Shown here piece by piece: positions 1-7,196 of a stretch of 7,488 nucleotides of DNA. The notes beneath the pieces were generated by a model. The model was not told where the DNA came from and did no database searches. It saw nothing but the letters and a program-made list of their open reading frames with translations. The DNA is from UBA3263 sp964508865 (lineage in GTDB: Bacteria; Bacteroidota; Bacteroidia; Bacteroidales; Muribaculaceae), in the NCBI GenBank assembly GCA_964508865.1, contig CAZDVP010000096.1, forward strand, positions 1 to 7,488, in the 5' to 3' direction. Position numbers and translations under genes: made by a program. Positions within the stretch are counted from its first letter, which is position 1. The number at the start of each line of letters is the position of its first letter.

Positions 1-2928
1 GTGGGTGGAGCAGAGGGCGTTGCGCAGAATCTTGCGGGCGTGGTCGCCGTCCTGGGCGCGGGCCCAGAGGTTGATTTTCCAGCCCATTGACCAGCCGGTT
101 GCGCCGTCGCCGCGAAGAGTCATGGAGTTAACGGCAGCTTCGAACATCGGGTGGCCCGGTTCAACCTGCGAGTAGGGGTAGAGACACATCAGGTGGCTCA
201 TGTGGCGGTGGCCGTCAGCGCCGGCGGTGTAGGGGCTATATTTCCATTCGCGCAGAATGGTGGTGCCTTTTTCCAGCGAATTGTTGTTCCATTCCTTGGT
301 GTATTCCTCGGTTGCGAGGCCTTTGTCGAGGTCGGCGTAGTAGCTTTCGAGCTTGGCTTTGTCGGCGGCGGTGATTCCGCAGGCTTCCAGGCCGAGAGTG
401 TCGATAGCCTTGAGGGTGTTGGAGAAGAGGTCAACCAGAATCTGCTGGGCATGGGCGGTTGCGTTTTCCTTGCCGGGGCCATGTTCGGGCGAGTATTCGT
501 TGGGAGCTTCCCAGGTGCCGTCGGTGCCCTTTACGAGGCGTTCCAGCCAGAATTCGCAGGCGCTCCAGATTGTGGGGAAGGCGCGTTTGAGGAAGTCCTT
601 GTCGAGGGTGTAGTCATAGTGCTGGAACAGGTGGGAGCAGCACCAGGCGTTGGCAATGGTGTAGTTATGCATAAAGTTGCCTACGCCGCCAAAAATGTTG
701 GATTCGGTGTAGAAAGTCCAGCCTTTGGTCTGGCCCGATTCCTGAGCGTATTTCTGCCAAACGGTGTGCTCGGTGGCCTGGCTGATGAGGTAGTTCAGCA
801 GCGGCATGTGGAGGTCGCTGAGGTTGGTGGGCTCTGCGGGCCAGTAGCACATCTGAAGGTTGATGTTATTGTGGATGTCGGCATTCCAGGGAGCAATCGC
901 GCCGGTGTAGGGGCGGGCATAGGTGAAGCCGCTCCAGATGCCCTGGAGGTTGTTGGGCACGTCGACGCCGCGGCTCGAACCGATGTGGAGGTAGCGGCCA
1001 TAGTGGAAGTAGAGCTGCTCGAGGAAGCGCACCTTGGCGTCGTCGGCGTTGATGTTGTTTTTAGTGGTTGTCTGGTAGTAGGTGATGAGCTGGTCGGTGG
1101 GGAGGTCGTTGACCGAGCCGGCCAGGTCGAAGTCCACGCGGTTGAAAATCGACTGATAGTCGGCAATGTGGTCGGCCAGAACGGCGTCCCAGCCCTTGCT
1201 GGCGGCGTTGGCTGCGCAGGTGGCAACGTTGCCGGTCAGGGCTTCGGTGTTGGAGGTGAAGTTTTCGGCGTGGAGGTCATAGTCGGTGCCGCCGGCAATA
1301 ACAACGTAGATCTGGTCGGCGCCTTTAACGGTGATGCCGGTTTCGTCGGCGGTCATGGTCACGTTCTGGCCGGTGGGCACGATTTTGATGCAGCTGGCAA
1401 ACGAAACGGTTTCGAACTTGCCGCCATAGGTAATGGTGCCGTCGGCGCTGTAGGTAACGGGGGCTTTGATATAGTTCGGAGCCATGCCGGGCACTTCGGT
1501 GAACTTAACGTTGATTGCGCCGGGGGTCGATGCGGAGAGCAGGGCGGCAACAACATTGTCGGGATAGGAGGCGAGGAAGCGGCGGGTAAACACCGTGCCG
1601 GCGCCGTTTTCGTAGCTTACGTTGGAGGTAGCGTCGGTCAGGTCGAGGTTGCGCCAGTAGTTGCGAACAAGGTTTTCGTCTTCCCAGCCAAAGCCTTCTT
1701 CTTCGAGCGAGTTGATCAGCAGCGAGCCGAAGTTCTGGTAGCAGCCGTAGTTGCCAACGTCTTCTTTCTTGCCGGACCAGAGGGTCTTTTCGTTAACGGA
1801 GATATCTTCCTGCATTACGCCGCCAAGAACCGTTGCGCCGAACTGGCCGTTGCCCACGGGCAGGCCCAGGTCCATCCATTTTTGCTGACGGCCGTTGATT
1901 GCATAGGTGGCGCTGGTGCCGGGGCGGTCATACCAGAGCGTCAGTTTGTTGTCGGGGCGATAGGTGGTTGAGCCCTGATAGGCGTATTCCTCGGCGGGAA
2001 TGTCTTGAGTGGCCATGAACTTCAGTGCGTTGCCCTTTTCGCTTGCGCTGCCGGCATAAATGCCGATTTCCTGTTCTGCAGCACCTGCTCCTTGCCAGAG
2101 GTTGAAGCAGCCATTATAGTCGTTAGGCTTGATTTCGAGTGCGGGCCAGTAGTCGGTAGCCGGAGTTTCAACCAGCGAGAAGCCTTTTTCGTAGGGCTGA
2201 GCCGACGCATAAACGCGGGCTTCTTTATTTGTTCCCTTAACAACGAGGTATTCGCCTTTTTTGTTAACAATCTGGAAGTTATTGGCATCGCCAACCAGTT
2301 TCCAGAGCTTTGTTGATGCAGGCATTACGAGAACTTCGCGTTTAACCTTGTTGTCTACGCCATAGGAGGTTACGACTGACTTGTTGTTGCAGAACTGAAT
2401 GTAGTACCATTGCGGGTCGGTCTGATCGGCGGTTGCGAACTCCGGCATGGCAACTTCCATGAGGTTGAACTGAAGTTTGTTGTTGGTGTCGCCTGAGTTA
2501 TATTCGCCCAGTTCAACGCCGGCTGCTGTGCCACCCCATTGGTTCATGCCTTTGTTGTCAACGCCTTTGCGGTGAATTTCCCAGTAGCCGTTCTTTTCCA
2601 TGAGGCTGAGCGCGGTTGCTTCGCTTTCGTTGGCAACTGCGGTGAATCGCTGGCCGTTGTAGCCAACATAGCGGCCGGCGCCGCTCTTCATCTTGAAGTC
2701 GGAGGCGGAGCCGATGAGCTGCCAGCGCAGTTGGGGGCTGCCGGCTGCGTCGGCGGTAACGAGTTTGCCTACGCCGTTGTCTTTCAGTACGTGTTCGCCT
2801 GTGATGAACTGCACTTGATACCAAGTCGGGCTGCCGGCCGTTGAAAAGGTCGGCTCAGTGACTGCGCTTGCGGCTACGGCCGAAATCAGGCCCAGAGCGC
2901 AAAGCAGGGTTTTGAAGTTAAATTTCAT
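1..2928 (-). CDS. Secreted GH95-family glycosidase (alpha-L-fucosidase type), C-terminus cut by the window edge
   Basis: The frame is open from an ATG at 2928-2926 to the left edge, giving 976 codons with no stop. Residues 1-22 form a signal peptide (basic start, hydrophobic core, Ala-Ser-Ala cleavage region), so the enzyme should act in the periplasm or on the surface. Residues about 25-310 hold two related trefoil-like modules (see findings). The GH95 N-terminal domain begins near residue 328 (LTLWYDRP, then GLPVGNGQFG at 355-364 and NEKTLWSG at 379-386). The catalytic barrel carries DIHNNIN (684-690) followed by YWPAEPTNL, SPEHG around Glu815, RHMSH (908-912) and RGDGATGWS around Asp941. 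By family knowledge (Bifidobacterium AfcA) the Asn pair 688/690 activates the water and Glu815 is the acid. The Asp that helps the Asn pair should lie just past the edge, with roughly 130-170 residues missing. GH95 enzymes are inverting and release terminal L-fucose, or L-galactose in some members; the substrate cannot be decided here. No SusC/SusD genes adjoin it on the visible side. Confidence 0.9.
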   Translation of the reverse strand, partial: MKFNFKTLLCALGLISAVAASAVTEPTFSTAGSPTWYQVQFITGEHVLKDNGVGKLVTADAAGSPQLRWQLIGSASDFKMKSGAGRYVGYNGQRFTAVANESEATALSLMEKNGYWEIHRKGVDNKGMNQWGGTAAGVELGEYNSGDTNNKLQFNLMEVAMPEFATADQTDPQWYYIQFCNNKSVVTSYGVDNKVKREVLVMPASTKLWKLVGDANNFQIVNKKGEYLVVKGTNKEARVYASAQPYEKGFSLVETPATDYWPALEIKPNDYNGCFNLWQGAGAAEQEIGIYAGSASEKGNALKFMATQDIPAEEYAYQGSTTYRPDNKLTLWYDRPGTSATYAINGRQQKWMDLGLPVGNGQFGATVLGGVMQEDISVNEKTLWSGKKEDVGNYGCYQNFGSLLINSLEEEGFGWEDENLVRNYWRNLDLTDATSNVSYENGAGTVFTRRFLASYPDNVVAALLSASTPGAINVKFTEVPGMAPNYIKAPVTYSADGTITYGGKFETVSFASCIKIVPTGQNVTMTADETGITVKGADQIYVVIAGGTDYDLHAENFTSNTEALTGNVATCAANAASKGWDAVLADHIADYQSIFNRVDFDLAGSVNDLPTDQLITYYQTTTKNNINADDAKVRFLEQLYFHYGRYLHIGSSRGVDVPNNLQGIWSGFTYARPYTGAIAPWNADIHNNINLQMCYWPAEPTNLSDLHMPLLNYLISQATEHTVWQKYAQESGQTKGWTFYTESNIFGGVGNFMHNYTIANAWCCSHLFQHYDYTLDKDFLKRAFPTIWSACEFWLERLVKGTDGTWEAPNEYSPEHGPGKENATAHAQQILVDLFSNTLKAIDTLGLEACGITAADKAKLESYYADLDKGLATEEYTKEWNNNSLEKGTTILREWKYSPYTAGADGHRHMSHLMCLYPYSQVEPGHPMFEAAVNSMTLRGDGATGWSMGWKINLWARAQDGDHARKILRNALCSTH

Positions 2929-2981
2929 GTGTGAAATCCTGATATTTTTAATGGTTTAGAATTTGCAGATATTTCAAGTTG

Positions 2982-3012
2982 CAAAGATAGTTAAAAAATC
3001 CTTTAATCCAAA
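2982..3012 (-). promoter_or_regulatory. Bacteroidetes-type promoter for the GH95 gene
   Basis: Read on the minus strand, TTTG (3012-3009) is followed after 19 nt by TATCTTTG (2989-2982). This is an exact match to the Bacteroidetes primary sigma consensus TTTG / TAnnTTTG with usual spacing. Transcription would start around 2975, giving an untranslated leader of about 45-50 nt before the ATG at 2928. The leader is AT-rich and has no Shine-Dalgarno sequence, as is normal in this phylum. Confidence 0.75.
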
Positions 3013-3034
3013 ACTTTTGGCAGTTTTATCTTGT
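3002..3034 (+). promoter_or_regulatory. Possible promoter for the superoxide dismutase gene
   Basis: TTTA (3002-3005), then 21 nt, then TATCTTGT (3027-3034) is an imperfect match to the TTTG / TAnnTTTG consensus. A start near 3040 would leave a leader of about 34 nt before the ATG at 3074. It overlaps the -33 element of the divergent GH95 promoter. The match is weak and alternative placements are possible, so this is a tentative call. Confidence 0.35.
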
Positions 3035-3073
3035 TTTAATGGCAAAACAACAAAGAAACTAACAATTCAGACT

Positions 3074-3649
3074 ATGAAGTATATCCAGCCAGAACTTCCC
3101 TATGATGCCGCCGCTCTCGCTCCCGCAATCAGCGAGGAAACAGTGAGATTCCACTATGGCAAGCATGAGAAAACGTATATCGACAATCTCAATGCGATGA
3201 TTAAGGATACCCGTTTTGAAAATCTCAGCCTGGAGGAAATCATTACCGAAAGCGATGGCTCGCTGTTCAACAACGCCTCGCAGGCGTGGAACCATATCTT
3301 TTATTTCTTTTCGCTGAGCCCCGACGGCGGCGGCGAACCCGGAGGCGATTTGCGTCGGGCAATCGACCGCGATTTCGGATCGTTCGAAAAGTTTAAGGAA
3401 GATTTCGTCAAGGCAGGTACTTCACTGTTTGGCAGCGGCTGGGTCTGGCTGGCTGCCGACACCGAGGGCAAGCTCTTTATTCAGGCAACGCCCAATGCCG
3501 GCAACCCGATGACTACCGGGCTGATTCCCCTGCTGACTTTCGATGTGTGGGAACACGCCTACTACCTCGACTATCAAAACCGGCGCGCCGACGCGCTCAA
3601 CGCTCTCTGGCAGATTGTTGACTGGGACGTTGTTGAAAGCCGCTACTGA
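3074..3649 (+). CDS. sodB: Superoxide dismutase, Fe type (Fe/Mn family)
   Basis: A 191-residue cytoplasmic enzyme that converts superoxide to oxygen and hydrogen peroxide, of normal family length and without a signal peptide. The four metal ligands are His27 (in FHYGKH), His74 (in AWNHIFYF), Asp157 and His161 (in FDVWEHAYY). Gln70 in NNASQAWNH sits where Fe-type enzymes carry their outer-sphere glutamine, and the Mn-type alternative position (NAGNPM, near 141-146) has Ala, so the sequence reads as Fe-type. Related Bacteroidales enzymes can be cambialistic, so use of Mn is not excluded. The frame stays open upstream to 2963, but I chose the ATG at 3074. It begins exactly at the conserved family N-terminus (MKYIQPELPY), and the upstream 37 codons are AT-rich, start only with TTG and cover promoter elements. 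The gene is divergent from the GH95 gene and convergent with wzc, so it is probably monocistronic. Confidence 0.96.
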   Translation: MKYIQPELPYDAAALAPAISEETVRFHYGKHEKTYIDNLNAMIKDTRFENLSLEEIITESDGSLFNNASQAWNHIFYFFSLSPDGGGEPGGDLRRAIDRDFGSFEKFKEDFVKAGTSLFGSGWVWLAADTEGKLFIQATPNAGNPMTTGLIPLLTFDVWEHAYYLDYQNRRADALNALWQIVDWDVVESRY

Positions 3650-3707
3650 ACTGAATTATGAAATAACAGACTACAAGAAAGCAATAAGCATAATGTGATG
3701 AATGGAG

Positions 3708-3739
3708 AGAGAGGCACGCGTGAGCGCCCCTCTTTTTCT
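3708..3739 (+). terminator. Probable intrinsic terminator after sodB
   Basis: AGAGAGGC (3708-3715) pairs with GCCCCTCT (3726-3733) with one A-C mismatch around a 10-nt loop. A T run follows (3733-3737, then CT). It lies 58 nt after the sodB stop codon in the gap between the two convergent genes. On the minus strand the hairpin is followed only by a TCTCTC-type tract, so it would be a poorer terminator for wzc transcripts. The rest of the 118-bp gap shows nothing further. Confidence 0.55.
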
Positions 3740-3767
3740 GTTTATGCCGGCGATGTTTGCGGTCGGT

Positions 3768-6203
3768 TTATTTCTTTTTGCGCTTGGTGCTGGAGTGGTA
3801 GCCGTAGCCATAGCCGTAGCTGCCATAAACGCCATGAACCGAGTCGGTTGCGTTAAGGATAATCGACAGGTTGTTGTAGCGGCGCGAGTCGTAGAGTTGA
3901 CGCAGAACCTTCAGGTCGCTCTTTTCGAACAAGCCGCTGCGCATAACGAAGATGGTCATGTCGATATAGGGGTTGAGCAGGCGGGCGTCGGCCACTATTT
4001 CGATGGGCGGGCAGTCGAACACAACGTAGTCGTAGCGCTCGCGCAGTTCGTCGATGAGCTTTTCGAGGTTGGGCGAGTAGAGCAGCTCGGTGGGGTTCGG
4101 CGGGGTGAGGCCTTCGGGCAGGAGGTCGAAGTTTTCAATGCCGTCAACGTTTTTGACAATCAGGTTGTCGAGGTTGGTTTCCTTGCCGACGAGGTAGTCA
4201 ACGATGCCTTTGCGCGGCGAGCCGACGTTTTGGCTCACAGTGCCTTTGCGCAGGTCGAGGTCAACGAGAATGGTCTTTTTGTTTTTGATTGCAAAAATCG
4301 ACGCGGTGTTGAGGCTGACAAACGTTTTGCCCGAGCCGGCGTTGAGGCTGACAACCATAATGGTGCGGCCGGTGTCGGTGTTCTGGCGGTGGTTCATCGA
4401 GCCCATGAAGTCGATGTTGGTGCGAATCATGCGGAAGGCCTCGTTAGTGATGTCTTTGCTGTGGGGGCGCACAAGAATCTGGCGCGGGCCGGTGGGCTCC
4501 GATTTCAGTCGGTTGCCGCGAGAATGCTGAGGAATGTCGGCCAGGGGCACTTCGCCCAGGAAGGGGATTGCCAGGTCTTCGATGTCGCGGCGCGAACGCA
4601 CTTTGGTGTTCATGATTTCGCGCAGGTATATGATAGCCGTCGGAATCAGCAGGCCCATTACGATTGCCAGCAAAAGAATCATCTTTTTGTTGGGCGAGGT
4701 TGCGTTGGGCGCTCCGTAGGGTTCGGTTATCATGCGCGTGTTATACATGGTGAAGGTTTGCGACAGTTCGTTTTCTTCGCGGCGCTGGAGCAGGAACAGG
4801 TAGAGGCTTTCCTTTACTTTCTGTTTGCGCTCCTCGCTCATCAGGTATTTGGCCTGGCCGGGAGCGGTTGCGAGTTTGTTCTGCGTGTTGGTGTCGACCA
4901 GCGAAATGGCTTTGTAGCGCTTGTTGAGCACTTCAAGGGCGGCGTCGACCGACGAAAGGATTGCATCGCGCGTGCGGGCTATGGCGTCGGCTTTCTGGCG
5001 CATCAGGGGCGACTCCTCGGGGGTGGTTTCCAAGCGGAAGTTGCGTTCCGAAACCGCGCGGTTATACTCGGTTACCAGAGTCTGGATGTTGGTGCCGCCA
5101 ATGTCGGCGGTTGCGGGGAGCAGGCGAGTGATGTCGCTCGACGAGAGTTCGTTTTTCAGGTAGCGGCCAATGGCGATTTCCTGCGAGAGCTGGTTCAGGG
5201 CCTTTTGGTTTTCGCTGCTCTGGTTGAGGTAGAGGGTTGCCATGGCGTCCATGTCGAGCATGCGGTGCGACGACTTGAATTGAGTGATGTTGCTTTCAAC
5301 GTCGCCCAGCTCCTCTTCAATCATCATCAGGCGTTCGTCGATGAACTTCGAGGTTGCCATGGCGATTTTGTTGCGGTCGGCAATCCAGAGCTGGTTGTAG
5401 GCTTCAACGATTTCGCTCAGAATATTGTCGGCCTTCTGCGTGTTGGCTTCGGTGAGCGAAAGGGTTATGATATTGCCGTTGTCTTCGTCGTAGTCGCTCT
5501 TAACGCGTTCGCACAGGCCGCGGGCGGCTGCTTTGACCGAAGTGTGGGTGTAGTTGATGCTGGTCGGGGCCGGAGCGCCTTTGGCATCGGGCTTGTCGAG
5601 ATATTCGGTGGAGTTGATGATGAAGTCGCCAACCGGGGTCTTGACCTGCTGGCCGAACCGGGCTTCAACGTCGTCGCCTTTAACTTTTTTGCCTTTGAGC
5701 TTAAAGTTCGAAAGGGTAACGCCGGTTTTTTCGTCGTTGATTTTGATTTTGAAGCTATAGGAGAGCTTGGGGTCGGAGTTGGCTACCGAGTCGATGCGCT
5801 CAACTGCAACGGGTGAGTTCTTGTAGAGCTCAACCTTGCGCAGTTTGCGGCGGGTGGTGTAGACGTTGTTGAGGTTCAGGCGGCTAACAACCGTTTCCAT
5901 GATCTGCGGCGAGGTCATGACAAACATTTCGTTGAGCGTTTCGCTCGGAACCGGGTTCACGCCGAGCATCGAAAGGTCGGTGCCGATGCTTTGCGAGGAG
6001 TCGTCTTTAAGGAGGATTTCGGTTGAGCGCGTAAAGCGCGGAGTGGCAGTCAGCAGATAGAATACGGCCAGAAGGATACAAACGCCAAGTGAAATTACAT
6101 ACCAGACCCACTTGGATTGCATCTGGCGATAGAGGTCAATCAACGAAAGGGTTGACTCTTCATTTTCAGAGGAGGTTACCTGAACTTTATTTGTTTCTTC
6201 CAT
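3768..6203 (-). CDS. wzc: Wzc-type tyrosine autokinase and polysaccharide co-polymerase
   Basis: An 811-residue inner-membrane protein that controls chain length and export of capsule or exopolysaccharide through cycles of tyrosine autophosphorylation. The order is: Wzz domain from about residue 18; membrane segment 33-52; a long periplasmic region rich in predicted helix and coiled coil (about 275-480); a GNVR-type segment with LLQRREENELS (471-481) and SPNKK (503-507); membrane segment 508-527; then a cytosolic BY-kinase domain. In the kinase, ExxRxxR (Glu588, Arg591, Arg594) matches the ring-assembly motif. Walker A is NAGSGKT (621-627, Lys626), Walker A' is ILVDLDLR (645-652) and Walker B is VVFDCPP (727-733, Asp730). 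The C-terminus has a tyrosine cluster (Tyr793, 796, 798, 800, 802) and a basic KRKKK tail. Kinase and Wzz parts are fused in one chain, as in enterobacterial Wzc. It starts 18 nt after wza in the same operon. No partner phosphatase (Wzb) is visible. Confidence 0.95.
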   Translation of the reverse strand: MEETNKVQVTSSENEESTLSLIDLYRQMQSKWVWYVISLGVCILLAVFYLLTATPRFTRSTEILLKDDSSQSIGTDLSMLGVNPVPSETLNEMFVMTSPQIMETVVSRLNLNNVYTTRRKLRKVELYKNSPVAVERIDSVANSDPKLSYSFKIKINDEKTGVTLSNFKLKGKKVKGDDVEARFGQQVKTPVGDFIINSTEYLDKPDAKGAPAPTSINYTHTSVKAAARGLCERVKSDYDEDNGNIITLSLTEANTQKADNILSEIVEAYNQLWIADRNKIAMATSKFIDERLMMIEEELGDVESNITQFKSSHRMLDMDAMATLYLNQSSENQKALNQLSQEIAIGRYLKNELSSSDITRLLPATADIGGTNIQTLVTEYNRAVSERNFRLETTPEESPLMRQKADAIARTRDAILSSVDAALEVLNKRYKAISLVDTNTQNKLATAPGQAKYLMSEERKQKVKESLYLFLLQRREENELSQTFTMYNTRMITEPYGAPNATSPNKKMILLLAIVMGLLIPTAIIYLREIMNTKVRSRRDIEDLAIPFLGEVPLADIPQHSRGNRLKSEPTGPRQILVRPHSKDITNEAFRMIRTNIDFMGSMNHRQNTDTGRTIMVVSLNAGSGKTFVSLNTASIFAIKNKKTILVDLDLRKGTVSQNVGSPRKGIVDYLVGKETNLDNLIVKNVDGIENFDLLPEGLTPPNPTELLYSPNLEKLIDELRERYDYVVFDCPPIEIVADARLLNPYIDMTIFVMRSGLFEKSDLKVLRQLYDSRRYNNLSIILNATDSVHGVYGSYGYGYGYHSSTKRKKK
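3798..3827 (-). repeat. Hexanucleotide repeat encoding the Gly-Tyr tail of Wzc
   Basis: On the coding strand, three consecutive TAYGGC units plus a final TAC (3818-3798) encode alternating Tyr and Gly. They are preceded by a further TAT-GGC pair at 3827-3822, separated by one Ser codon. The repeat supplies four of the five clustered tyrosines of Wzc. A change of whole units would keep the reading frame. Confidence 0.7.
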
Positions 6204-6221
6204 TATCTTGTGTATTCTTTG

Positions 6222-7061
6222 TTAGCGGCTCAGGGTGATTGCGAAGGTGGCGATAGTGATGGCCAGCGAGGCCAGCGAGGTCCAGAAGCCTATGCTCTTG
6301 AAGGTGTTTTCGTTGAGGGTGCTCTGGCCGGCGCGCACGGTGTTGGGCTCAACGTAGATAACGTCGTTTTGCTGAACGTAGTAGGCGGGCGATGAAAGGA
6401 ACGCGGTTCCGCGCATGTCAATCAGATAGGCCTTGCGGGTGCCGTCGGTCTGCTCGCGCAGAACCCAAACCTTGTCGCGGCGGCCGTAGATGCTCAGGTC
6501 GCCGGCGGCTGAAATGGCTTCGAGCACTGTCATATCGTCCTTGAAAATGTTATATTTGCCCGGTTTGGCAACTTCGCCAATCGCGGCGAAAGTGAGGTTG
6601 GCGAACTGAACGGTAACGTTGACGGTGTTGTCCTTGACCAGGTGGGCGTTGATGATGCGCGCTTCAACTGCCTCGGAAATCTGCTGGCGGGTAAGACCGG
6701 CAACGTGGACTGTTCCGATAACGGGAATGTTGATGTCGCCTTGCGAATTAACGGTGTAGGGTAGGGAGATTGAGCCGTTCGACGACTGTACGCCCACTCC
6801 TTCAACTATTTGCGGGCGGTTTGAGCCGGCAATGAGGGTCAGACGTGCGGCGGTTTCGGGGTCGGAGGTGCTGACGTAAACCATGATTTCGTCGCCGGGT
6901 TGAACCTTGATGGGTTCAGCAACTGCCTGAGAAATAGTGGCATCGGGAGTAAGGTTCTGGAAGTAGAGCACTTCCTTTTCGGCGTTGCATCCGGTCAGAG
7001 TCAGTGCGATGAGCGCTATGCCGCCAAGTGCGGTGACTGCGTGCTTAATCTTGCTGAACAT
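6222..7061 (-). CDS. wza: Wza-type polysaccharide export lipoprotein (outer membrane)
   Basis: A 279-residue lipoprotein from the ATG at 7061. Residues 1-24 form a lipoprotein signal (MFSKIK, hydrophobic core, lipobox LTGC) with Cys25 as the lipidated residue. A Poly_export-type domain covers about 51-155, with IKVQPGDEIMVYV at its start and NSQGDINIPVIGTV (105-118), the usual segment before the SLBB part. An SLBB domain follows (about 157-240, AAIGEVAKPGKYNI, then YYVQQNDVIYVEPN). A hydrophobic C-terminal helix (about 257-277) could cross the outer membrane, as the Wza C-terminal helix does. Family role: octameric channel carrying the polysaccharide across the periplasm and outer membrane together with Wzc. 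The frame extends upstream to a TTG at 7127. I rejected that start because it would bury the lipoprotein signal behind 22 residues and would sit almost on the predicted transcription start. wzc follows after 18 nt. Confidence 0.93.
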   Translation of the reverse strand: MFSKIKHAVTALGGIALIALTLTGCNAEKEVLYFQNLTPDATISQAVAEPIKVQPGDEIMVYVSTSDPETAARLTLIAGSNRPQIVEGVGVQSSNGSISLPYTVNSQGDINIPVIGTVHVAGLTRQQISEAVEARIINAHLVKDNTVNVTVQFANLTFAAIGEVAKPGKYNIFKDDMTVLEAISAAGDLSIYGRRDKVWVLREQTDGTRKAYLIDMRGTAFLSSPAYYVQQNDVIYVEPNTVRAGQSTLNENTFKSIGFWTSLASLAITIATFAITLSR

Positions 7062-7090
7062 GAGAGGTTTATCTATTTTTGAAGAAGTCG

Positions 7091-7125
7091 TTTGATGTGA
7101 TGATTTGATGATGTGCTCGGCACAC
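7091..7125 (-). repeat. Repetitive leader of wza with a small hairpin
   Basis: On the plus strand TTTGATG occurs at 7091-7097 and again at 7104-7110 within a TGATG-rich tract, so the wza mRNA leader is a run of CATCA/ATCAAA elements. Just upstream in the mRNA, GTGTGC and GCACAT (7125-7120 and 7116-7111) can form a 6-bp stem, including one G-U pair, with a 3-nt loop. Nothing known is recognised. It may simply be an unstructured translation-friendly leader. Confidence 0.4.
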
Positions 7126-7143
7126 AAAAGTGTTTAGAGCGTG

Positions 7144-7175
7144 CAAATTTAAGAATTTTTTACGTATATAGCAAG
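7144..7175 (-). promoter_or_regulatory. Bacteroidetes-type promoter for wza-wzc
   Basis: On the minus strand CTTG (7175-7172), then 20 nt, then TAAATTTG (7151-7144) matches the TTTG / TAnnTTTG consensus with one mismatch in the -33 element and a perfect -7. Transcription would begin near 7138, giving a leader of about 77 nt. It implies that wza-wzc can be expressed independently of the glycosyltransferase gene upstream. Read-through from that gene is also possible, since I see no clear terminator between them. Confidence 0.65.
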
Positions 7176-7196
7176 CCTGCGGGCATAAAAAACGCC

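Noticed and set aside
151..1971. A 606-codon open frame on the plus strand, opposite the GH95 gene.
   Set aside because: It is the antisense of a gene with clear catalytic motifs. The translation is a Val/Gly/Ala-rich, low-information sequence with no recognisable domain, as expected opposite GC-biased codons. No promoter or secretion signal supports it.
3039..3062. A 7-codon upstream reading frame (ATG to TAA) just before sodB.
   Set aside because: It lies at or before the predicted transcription start and has no ribosome-binding context. A frame this short occurs readily by chance.
2963..3073. A 37-residue N-terminal extension of the superoxide dismutase.
   Set aside because: It would need a TTG start. 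It covers promoter elements in AT-rich DNA, and the conserved family N-terminus starts exactly at the ATG at 3074.
3702..5816. A 704-codon open frame on the plus strand, opposite wzc.
   Set aside because: This is again an antisense shadow of a well-supported gene, rich in Val, Ala, Phe and Gly. It would begin inside the sodB terminator hairpin region and matches no family I recognise.
7062..7127. A 22-residue extension of Wza from a TTG at 7127.
   Set aside because: The lipoprotein signal peptide begins at the ATG at 7061, and the TTG is only about 10 nt from the predicted transcription start.
7172..7196. A possible terminator after the glycosyltransferase gene (GGC, T run and GCC around 7181-7196, plus GCC-CGCA-GGC).
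   Set aside because: The stems are only about 3 bp and the T run lies in the wrong place relative to them. The wza -33 element overlaps the stretch.
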